Below are positions 5,815-12,358 of a DNA stretch of 16,714 nucleotides, piece by piece. The notes beneath the pieces were generated by a model that searched no databases, was not told the DNA's origin, and saw nothing but the letters and a program-made list of their open reading frames with translations. Both the position numbers and the translations under genes were made by a program. The number at the start of each line of letters is the position of its first letter. Position 1 is the first letter of the stretch. The stretch is taken from the NCBI GenBank assembly GCA_031254675.1, contig JAIRTV010000390.1:1-16714 (forward strand), in the 5' to 3' direction. Source of the DNA: Planctomycetaceae bacterium. Its GTDB lineage: Bacteria; Planctomycetota; Planctomycetia; Pirellulales; Thermoguttaceae.

Positions 5815-7392
5815 TTAAAAATGGAGGCGTAAACTTGTTCCGAAGATGTCTTCGCTTCGGCTACGATAATTTGAACCGATATTTTGTTGGGAATGAACAT
5901 ATTCGAAAACCCAACGAATATTCGACGTCCAGAACCAATTCACTCCAAAAATTAAATCGTTTTGGCGTCCACCACGATCAGGCGTATTACGCCAATCCGT
6001 CAAGTCAAGATAACTCCATTGCAGAATCAATTGCCACGCTCCAAAACCATCAATCAAATTCCATTCGCCGGACTTAAACGGATGAAAATTATGTTTGACT
6101 TTGGCGGTGCTGAATGTCCCGCTTTTCAACTGATAACTTCGGTGATCGTTTGTCAGGAAATAACCAAATTCAACATAACCACCGGTTGCTGTTTTGTTCG
6201 GTGAATAACCGAGCGTGTTGGCGAAATGGTCGGCGTATCGGGCAACATACCATTCCGAAGAAATTGACAAAGGACCGTTTTGCAACGCCAACTCCAAACC
6301 CGCTCGATGATGGTGATCGTTGGCAAAGTTACCGGTTTGCAGTAGAGCGTTGTACCAGCTATTGGCTCCGGGTTGAATACTCATACTGGTTTGGTTGTTT
6401 CGAGAATGAACATAAGACCAATGTCCACCAACATGAAAAACTTGTCGTCCTTCATTTTCATAAATCGGAACCGCTGTTAAACGGACATTGAAAACGGTTC
6501 CTTGATTATCGGCTTGAATAAAACGGTTGGTGTTTGTTTGGTCGCCCTGAAACACACCGTAAAAAAGACGAACATGTTCTTTCGCGAACATGTGTTCGGA
6601 CGAAATACCAAAACGCCGCCCAAAACTAAAACTACTCGAAGGACCAACATATTCGGTAAGCGAGGTGTGCAAACCGCTTGTCAAATACGCAAGCCCTGTT
6701 TCCGGTTTGAAATGTCCAGCGCGAACATATCCCAAAAGCGGTATGTTTCGAACTCCTATCCAATTGTCAACCAAATTCACCCGACCATCCGTCGGCGCCA
6801 ACGATAACTCAAATTTGTAATCAAATGCATCAAAACCATTGCCGGTAATCGCAAACTGCATTTCCCGAACTCCCGCCTTGTTGCGAAGCCGCCCAGCAAC
6901 AGTGTCCGCATCTTCATCAACAGTATAACTATCAAGAAAAAGACGACCAGAAAATTTGGGAGCGCTCCATGTTTTTGTGGTATCCGGTTTTTTCGTCTCT
7001 TTTTTAAGTTTTTCAAGATCAGCCGCCAAACGATCCAATTCCGAATACACAAACGGGTCGGAAGTTGTTACCGGAATGGTTGCTGCTGGCGGAGTTGCCG
7101 GAATAGGCGGCGGTACCGCATCAAGTAATACCGGCGCCGGCGGCGGCGGTGTTGGTATTGGCGTTGGCAACGGCGACCGTGTCACCTCGCCCACAACATC
7201 GGGTTGCGACGGTTGCTGTGCCAACAGCAACGCCTCTTTGGTTTTGCTCTTTTGTCGAGGCGTGAGACTGGCTTGCGTTTTTGGAACAAGCTCTCCTGTT
7301 TCGGCAAATGTTGAACGTTCTAACGCAATACCATTACAAAATAATATTGCAGTCAATATTCCTTTTGAACAAATTGACAACAAAGTTTTCAT
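5815..7392 (-). CDS. Phosphate-selective-type porin (OprP/OprO family)
   Basis: The product is an outer-membrane beta-barrel channel. A signal peptide lies at residues 1-30 (STFA|ET). A basic and Pro-rich linker (72-108, with PTPIPTPPPP) follows, then a short coiled coil (SELDRLAADLEKLKKE, about 117-132), then the barrel from about 146. The barrel carries the family stretches FSGRLFLDSY and GYVRAGHFKPETGL. It ends in SLRLHF, whose terminal Phe is the usual BAM insertion signal. The linker plus coiled coil before the barrel is typical of planctomycete porins and may anchor or trimerise the channel. A TTG at 7395 precedes ATG 7392; ATG is preferred because the AAGGAG site (7402-7407, complement) then has a nine-base gap. 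The substrate cannot be told from sequence; family names do not prove phosphate specificity. Confidence 0.88.
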   Translation of the reverse strand: MKTLLSICSKGILTAILFCNGIALERSTFAETGELVPKTQASLTPRQKSKTKEALLLAQQPSQPDVVGEVTRSPLPTPIPTPPPPAPVLLDAVPPPIPATPPAATIPVTTSDPFVYSELDRLAADLEKLKKETKKPDTTKTWSAPKFSGRLFLDSYTVDEDADTVAGRLRNKAGVREMQFAITGNGFDAFDYKFELSLAPTDGRVNLVDNWIGVRNIPLLGYVRAGHFKPETGLAYLTSGLHTSLTEYVGPSSSFSFGRRFGISSEHMFAKEHVRLFYGVFQGDQTNTNRFIQADNQGTVFNVRLTAVPIYENEGRQVFHVGGHWSYVHSRNNQTSMSIQPGANSWYNALLQTGNFANDHHHRAGLELALQNGPLSISSEWYVARYADHFANTLGYSPNKTATGGYVEFGYFLTNDHRSYQLKSGTFSTAKVKHNFHPFKSGEWNLIDGFGAWQLILQWSYLDLTDWRNTPDRGGRQNDLIFGVNWFWTSNIRWVFEYVHSQQNIGSNYRSRSEDIFGTSLRLHF

Positions 7393-8008
7393 CAAAAAAA
7401 TCTCCTTGTTTTTGTACCGCTGATACTTGTCCTGCTTGTAATCATGCTTGTAATGTTTGTTTCCGCTTGCGAATTGATTTTCTCAAAACAAACCGCAACT
7501 AACTCCAAAATCGCAACAAACAAATTTGTTTCTCAAATTTAGTAAGTTGAATAATTTGAATGTGGTTGCGGAAGCGGAAACGATTTGACATGAAATCACT
7601 ACAATCAAACAAATCAGTTCAATCCATAAATCTGTATCGAACAATACAATCAAAATGACCCTTATAATCGGATTATTTATACATTTTTTGCCATGAAGCA
7701 CAAGAAAAATCGGCATAAGTGGAATATGCCGAAAAATTGAAAAAGTCAAATAAAATCACCTTTATTAACTACATTCTCTATTTTATAGAATTTTATGAAG
7801 ATGGCAGAAAATCGCAAAATATCATCATGGTAATATTTCAGTGGATTTTTCGCATTCTTGAAATTTTTCTTGGTGTTTCAAGTTTGGTAGTTCAATTTAG
7901 GTTTGCACAAGGTAGAATGTTCTTTGTGTTGTCATGTTGGTGTTGTTTTAATTTTTTAGAATTGATAAATTCTACGTCCTCATTTTACTTTCTACCCCAC
8001 AAAATCAA
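7393..8008. other. Divergent intergenic region between porin and VWA gene
   Basis: This 616-base region separates divergently transcribed genes, so it should carry both promoters. The porin Shine-Dalgarno is at its left edge. The 10-base TGCTTGTAAT is repeated nearly in tandem around 7434-7455. A TATAAT box lies at 7663-7668 on the plus strand without a good -35. A clean hairpin lies at 7710-7732. Open frames on either strand (7483-7749 minus, 7719-8015 plus) lack start signals and recognisable content and are not called. Confidence 0.55.
7710..7732 (-). terminator. Perfect 8-bp hairpin with T run on the minus strand
   Basis: TCGGCATA (7710-7717) pairs perfectly with TATGCCGA (7725-7732) around a 7-base loop. 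On the minus strand the stem is followed by ATTTTTC, the shape of an intrinsic terminator. On the plus strand it is followed by AAAAATT. No minus-strand gene lies to its right, so as a terminator it would only stop antisense transcription from the VWA gene. It may instead be an operator-like palindrome. Confidence 0.4.
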
Positions 8009-9811
8009 TTGCTGACAATTCCTTGGGCGCTTATTGGATTGGTATCGTTGCCAATCGTGTTTGGTATTTATTTTTTTCGGACACGGTCTCGCCGATACGA
8101 TGTTTCGAGTTTGTTTCTTTGGGTTGACCACCGCCAAGCAACACAAAGCGGTCGAAAAATTCAACAATTACAATTACCGTTTCTGATTATTCTGGAAATG
8201 TTGGTGTTGATTTTGTTGACGATTGCAGCAAGTCAACCGATGTTCCGTACAGAATCAATAGGCAACCCAACCATTATTATTCTTGACGCTTCCTATTCCA
8301 TGCTCGCGGAAACCAACAACTCAACTACTCAACAACGAGCAATTCGCGATCTTCACCGAATGTTTTCCGCTCAAATCGGTTCGCAATCTATTGGTTATCC
8401 GATTCAATTTATTCTTGCGGGAGCCAAACCGCAACTTCTTTTGAATCGGGCAAAAAATGCGGTTGAAGCCCGGAACGTTTTGGAATCATGGTCTTGTGGT
8501 TCTCCGGTTGCCGAAATCGAAACCGCAATCACTCTCGCCACCAACATTTCAACATCGGGAACGAAAATCCTTGTTGTTACCGACCATTTACCAAACAATG
8601 AAATTGCCGAAGGACGTGTTCTTTGGAAATCTTATGGAAACCGATCAGACAATCTGGCAATCATTCACGCCAGCCGCGTGTTTCAAGAAAATAAAGATCG
8701 AGTGCTTTTGGAAATTGCTAATTTTAGCGAAAAAGCACAAAAACTTCGTTTGTCCATCACGGAGTTGCCAACTCAACGCCGTCTTTTTCGGCAAGATGAT
8801 CAAATATTGGAATCGGGTCAAACGCATTTGATTCGCACGGTACTTCCGCAAAATACCGGAACGATTGAAGTACGTCTCGACAAAGACAGTTTAACAATAG
8901 ACAACCATTTGGTTATGTTGCCGTCCTATCGGCGACCAATACGAGTTGGGTTGGATTTACTTTCTGAGGATATTGCCGACAAGATCAAAAAGGCGGTGGA
9001 AGTTTCGGGAATCGCAACTATTGTGAGTGAACATCCTGAAATTGTGTTTCGTTCGGGCGATTCGGAACAGCAATCATTGGCAAAACCGGATTGGTTGGTT
9101 TCAATTCTTTCCGAATCGGATTCTTCGAAAGTGAAACCGTTTGTTGGACCGTTTGTGTTGGATCGTTCTCATCCGTTGACGGTTGGGTTATCATTGGAAG
9201 GCGTTGTTTGGGCGGCAAGTGATACGGCAAATGATACATTGCCGATGCGTGGAAGGGCTTTGATTTCGGCTGGCAGTGTTCCGCTTGTTACGGAGCAACG
9301 GCAACACAACGGTTCGCGGGTGTTGACGCTTCAGATCAATAACCAATTTTCAACACTAACAACCGAACCGGCGTTTCCGATTTTGATTTGGAATATTTTG
9401 AAATATCGAAGTTATCATACGGTTGGAATGGCGGCGAATAATCTGAAACTTGGTGCGGAAGCAGAATTTGTTCCGGCAAAAGAAGACAAAACAATTGAAA
9501 TTCAGCCGCCACACGGTCAATTGCAAACAATAATGGTTACGTTCGGCAATCCAATTAAAATTCCAACGGAAGAAACAGGAATTTATCGGGTGAAGTCGGT
9601 TTCAGGAATTTATGAGTTTGCGGTTGGAACTCTTTCCGCAGAAGAATCGAATCTGCTCAATCTGACAACAGCAACAAAAGGCAATTGGTTGGATGAAGAA
9701 ACATTACGCACGGAATTTCAACCAATTGCGTGGCTGTTACTTCTTTCGGCGTTAATAATTGTCATGATACACCATTGGTTTATTTCCGTTCGTAACGTAC
9801 AAAAATCATGA
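8009..9811 (+). CDS. BatA-like membrane protein with von Willebrand factor A domain
   Basis: This is a membrane-anchored VWA protein of the BatA-like type. Membrane helices lie at about 5-22 and 57-75. The first is followed by the conserved basic RTRSRRY and SSLFLWVD seen in BatA N-termini. A VWA domain starts at about 88 with the metal-binding MIDAS motif DASYS at 93-97. A last helix sits at about 572-592, before a short basic tail. In the family, such proteins occur with MoxR ATPases and DUF58 proteins in stress or envelope gene clusters, but none of those is next to this copy. The TTG start at 8009 puts the first helix at the N-terminus as expected; no ATG is available in frame, a stop lies at 7949-7951, and I see no Shine-Dalgarno. 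Family placement is good; the role is unknown. Confidence 0.85.
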   Translation: MLTIPWALIGLVSLPIVFGIYFFRTRSRRYDVSSLFLWVDHRQATQSGRKIQQLQLPFLIILEMLVLILLTIAASQPMFRTESIGNPTIIILDASYSMLAETNNSTTQQRAIRDLHRMFSAQIGSQSIGYPIQFILAGAKPQLLLNRAKNAVEARNVLESWSCGSPVAEIETAITLATNISTSGTKILVVTDHLPNNEIAEGRVLWKSYGNRSDNLAIIHASRVFQENKDRVLLEIANFSEKAQKLRLSITELPTQRRLFRQDDQILESGQTHLIRTVLPQNTGTIEVRLDKDSLTIDNHLVMLPSYRRPIRVGLDLLSEDIADKIKKAVEVSGIATIVSEHPEIVFRSGDSEQQSLAKPDWLVSILSESDSSKVKPFVGPFVLDRSHPLTVGLSLEGVVWAASDTANDTLPMRGRALISAGSVPLVTEQRQHNGSRVLTLQINNQFSTLTTEPAFPILIWNILKYRSYHTVGMAANNLKLGAEAEFVPAKEDKTIEIQPPHGQLQTIMVTFGNPIKIPTEETGIYRVKSVSGIYEFAVGTLSAEESNLLNLTTATKGNWLDEETLRTEFQPIAWLLLLSALIIVMIHHWFISVRNVQKS

Positions 9812-9991
9812 TTGAGAATTGCCGGTTTGGGGGTTGTATTGCCAGTGAATGAGAAGTAGAATAATAAAACTTTCAATGATTACGTTTGAATAGTTACAAA
9901 ACATTACAAAATATCATCACGAACATTCCACGAAATTGTTACCATTTTTTGATCTTGCTCCGATTCGTTTCATTTTGAAAACAAAAAAAAC

Positions 9992-11122
9992 ATGTTCAAT
10001 TTTATGACAGAAACAAACGAGTTATCTAATCAACCATCGTGTGACCATGAGATAGCGTTGGATCAGAGATTGACGTTTGACGCAACAAACGTTCACGTTA
10101 AAGAAATTAAGAACATTTTTATACTCTTTGGTATGATAGTTCTTTTTTCGGTATTTTATGGAATGTTACTCGTTTTTTTGAAGCTACATGATGGTATTTC
10201 GTTCTTCCCTGTAATGTGTGGGATAGTAATATTGTCTTTGTGTTTTGGATTTGTAATCGCATTTCGTAAACGAAAAATTGCAAAACAAGTTATTCTCGAA
10301 TTTGATGCAATAATTATCAAATATTACGTTTGGTCAAAACGGTTAAAATATGAATCTATTACGAAAATTTATCATCAATGTGATCTTCCTCTTGACAAAC
10401 CGCCTTATCCAGAAGGTTTGTTAATATTACTTGATTGGAACGGTAAAATAATCGGACGTATTCCGATGACGATGACCGATTTTGAAATTCTCGAAACCGA
10501 ATTATTGCGTCGCATTCAAAATGCAACAGGAAAACAGGTTTATCGTCGCGAAGAGGAATTGATTGAAAAACGACGTAACAAAAAAAAGATTCGACAAGAA
10601 TTGACAATTAGCGCAGGACTCATGTTTTTGGGGTTATGTTGCATGTCTATCTTGCTCATTCGGGATCATTGGAATTATTCTAAAGAACGCAGCAGATATG
10701 GTTCTATCGAAGCGACAATGAAACAACATCCATTTTTTGATAATACCGATAAAAATATTCATCGTTTGGAATACAGTTTTACGGTAGATGAAAAAGAATA
10801 TACTAATACGAGAACATTTAATGAAACAGAATGGGCAAACCTGAAAGGAAAAGAAACGATAACCGTTTATTACATTCCCAATAATCCACACGATAATTTT
10901 TTGGAACGAGATATACATTATTCCGTTACAATCGCAAACCTGACGTTTCGGTGGGTATCCCTTGGTTTCTATTTTGTGACAATGTGTATTGTGTTTTTCA
11001 GAGTTCTTGGTTACAATTTTAAAACATACAACGGTATTACTTATTTACTAAAACCGGATCAAATTCTCGAAGACCGTCTTGACGAATTGGCAAAACATTC
11101 CAATAAACCATTTTCTTCGTAA
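9992..11122 (+). CDS. DUF3592-type four-helix membrane protein
   Basis: This protein of unknown function has four predicted membrane helices at about 41-63, 69-91, 204-223 and 320-340. Between helices 2 and 3 is a beta-rich, probably cytoplasmic segment (PH-like in look), ending in a very basic run (EEELIEKRRNKKKIR). Between helices 3 and 4 lies an extracytoplasmic region of about 95 residues with YSFTVDEKEYTNTRTF and ITVYYIPNNPHDNFLERD, the hallmark of DUF3592 (a V-x-Y-x-PxNP pattern closing the domain). Two starts are possible, ATG 9992 and ATG 10004; neither has a clear Shine-Dalgarno, and 9992 is kept as the longer. It stands alone, 180 bases after the VWA gene and 56 before the DUF1080 gene. 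A link to envelope stress or sensing would be speculation. Confidence 0.8.
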   Translation: MFNFMTETNELSNQPSCDHEIALDQRLTFDATNVHVKEIKNIFILFGMIVLFSVFYGMLLVFLKLHDGISFFPVMCGIVILSLCFGFVIAFRKRKIAKQVILEFDAIIIKYYVWSKRLKYESITKIYHQCDLPLDKPPYPEGLLILLDWNGKIIGRIPMTMTDFEILETELLRRIQNATGKQVYRREEELIEKRRNKKKIRQELTISAGLMFLGLCCMSILLIRDHWNYSKERSRYGSIEATMKQHPFFDNTDKNIHRLEYSFTVDEKEYTNTRTFNETEWANLKGKETITVYYIPNNPHDNFLERDIHYSVTIANLTFRWVSLGFYFVTMCIVFFRVLGYNFKTYNGITYLLKPDQILEDRLDELAKHSNKPFSS

Positions 11123-11178
11123 GTTAATGGCAATCCTTTTTTTACTCAAACTATTACTCCAACCAATTGTAACTTATT

Positions 11179-11883
11179 ATGACAAAAAACGTGTTCCTTT
11201 TGATGTGTCGTTGTGTATTTTGTACACTTTTATTTTCCGCAACAGTTTTTGGTCAGATTGATTCCGGTACGGTTTCTCTGTTCGAAAAAACGAATTTGTC
11301 CGAATGGGATTTTCACACGGACAAAGAAGGAGTGGAAGTGGGCGATGTTTATTCGTTTTCCGGTAACGGACTTTTGATGTGTCAAGGAAAACCTTTTGGT
11401 TGGCTTGGCACCAAAGAAGTGTACAAAAACTTCCAATTGTCCGTTGAATACCGTTGGTCTCCCGGCGCAACTCCAACCAATAGCGGAATTTTTCTGCGTC
11501 TCAACAAACAACCGGAAAAAACATTTTTACCGCGTTGTGTGGAAGTTCAGCTTGCTCCTGAACGAGTGGGCGATCTTTACGGATTTCACGGCATGAAACT
11601 TCCTGCGCCGGACGGAGTTGCGAAAGATCGCGCGTCGGCAAGAGATGGCGGTGAAACATTCGGTTTGATAAACGGTCTCAAAAAAACCGCCAACGTCGAA
11701 AAAAAACCGGAAGAATGGAACACGCTTGACATTCTTTGCAGTAACGGATTGATTGTTGTTGCCGTCAATGGCAAAATCGTCAACTGGGTTACCGATGCGG
11801 AGCAAACATCCGGCAAAATCGGTTTTCAATCCGAAGGCGGTCCCATCCAATTTCGCAACGCAATTTTGACCGTTTTACCGTAA
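11179..11883 (+). CDS. Secreted DUF1080 (3-keto-disaccharide hydrolase-like) protein
   Basis: The product is a secreted single-domain protein of the DUF1080 family, a concanavalin-like jelly-roll fold. Some members hydrolyse 3-keto-glycosides, and planctomycetes carry many copies. A signal peptide spans about residues 1-25 (ATVFG|QI). The family landmarks follow in order: SLFEKTNLSEWDF at 33-45, WLGTKEVYKNFQLSVEYRW near 75-93, NSGIFLR at 101-107, CVEVQL at 120-125, LYGFHG at 133-138 and EEWNTLDI at 178-185. Length 234 matches a lone domain. ATG 11179 is chosen because it gives a proper signal peptide. The substrate is not predictable. The gene ends within the first of three TTACCGTAA copies (11875, 11885, 11898). 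Confidence 0.9.
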   Translation: MTKNVFLLMCRCVFCTLLFSATVFGQIDSGTVSLFEKTNLSEWDFHTDKEGVEVGDVYSFSGNGLLMCQGKPFGWLGTKEVYKNFQLSVEYRWSPGATPTNSGIFLRLNKQPEKTFLPRCVEVQLAPERVGDLYGFHGMKLPAPDGVAKDRASARDGGETFGLINGLKKTANVEKKPEEWNTLDILCSNGLIVVAVNGKIVNWVTDAEQTSGKIGFQSEGGPIQFRNAILTVLP

Positions 11884-11955
11884 ATTACCGTAAAAATTTA
11901 CCGTAACATATCAGTAAAATTTTATGTGAAATGCTCAAAAGAGAAAGGGTCAAAA

Positions 11956-11988
11956 GTTTGGCAATGTTTCGCCGAAATATTGCCAAAC
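11956..11988 (+). terminator. Near-perfect 33-nt hairpin downstream of DUF1080 gene
   Basis: GTTTGGCAAT (11956-11965) pairs with ATTGCCAAAC (11979-11988). Inside this, TTTC pairs with GAAA around a GCC loop, and G11966 can wobble with U11978, giving 15 pairs in all. The G-U pair works only in the plus-strand RNA; the minus-strand copy would have an A-C mismatch. That points to a plus-strand transcript, most simply the 3' end of the DUF1080 mRNA 72 bases upstream. There is no T tract after the stem, so it may be a stabilising 3' structure rather than a classic terminator. Confidence 0.5.
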
Positions 11989-12127
11989 ATGACGAAACAT
12001 TATCCATCTCTTTCTGATTCAATATTATAAACCTGCTACCAACAATCCATAAATATAATGCCATTTCTAAAAGATCGCATTAACGTTTGCGCACATACAT
12101 AAAATAACGTGAACGGTTACATACTTT

Positions 12128-12235
12128 CAAGCAGGATTGTCATTACTGGATTAGACAAATCACAAAAAAAACACGCAATAGAGAAAATTACTGCGAACGC
12201 TTACGAAAATTTGAACGGCTTGACAAGCAGGATTG
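12128..12235. repeat. 12-bp direct repeat CAAGCAGGATTG, two copies 96 bp apart
   Basis: Identical copies sit at 12128-12139 and 12224-12235. The second overlaps the end of the -35 element (12220-12225) and the spacer of the promoter below, the position of a typical operator. A related word in opposite orientation (CCTGCTTGTAAT) occurs upstream of the porin gene near 7432. A shared regulator is possible but not shown. Confidence 0.5.
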
Positions 12236-12248
12236 AATTATAGATAAT
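12220..12248 (+). promoter_or_regulatory. Sigma-70-type promoter for the gene at 12359
   Basis: A full-consensus -35 TTGACA (12220-12225) is followed by a 17-base spacer and GATAAT (12243-12248), five of six matches to the -10 consensus. Transcription would start near 12255, leaving a leader of about 100 bases before ATG 12359. This is the best promoter match I found in the window. Confidence 0.6.
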
Positions 12249-12358
12249 GGAAAAAATATACTCATACGGTTCCTTTTTCCACCATTATTTGTTGCCGTCA
12301 ATTCGGGTTACATCTGTTTTATTTTTTATTGTCCGTTTTCAACAAATTACGTATTACC

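Larger units (their letters stand above)
11884..12358. other. Intergenic region with hairpin, direct repeats and promoter
   Basis: This 475-base gap contains no coding fragment I can recognise. It begins with two further copies of TTACCGTAA (11885-11893 and 11898-11906). A strong hairpin follows at 11956-11988. A 12-base direct repeat CAAGCAGGATTG lies at 12128-12139 and 12224-12235. An 11-base word CTGCGAACGCT at 12191-12201 also occurs at 5781-5791. A good sigma-70-type promoter at 12220-12248 serves the next gene. Confidence 0.65.

Noticed and set aside
6956..7423. 155-residue plus-strand glycine-rich frame
   Set aside because: It is antisense to the porin's proline-rich linker, which explains the Gly runs.
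7483..7749. Hydrophobic 88-residue minus-strand frame upstream of the porin
   Set aside because: It starts with TTG without a ribosome-binding site, and its hydrophobicity follows from A+T-rich DNA.
7719..8015. 98-residue plus-strand frame before the VWA gene
   Set aside because: No ribosome-binding site or recognisable content, and it begins inside a hairpin; an unknown small membrane peptide cannot be fully excluded.
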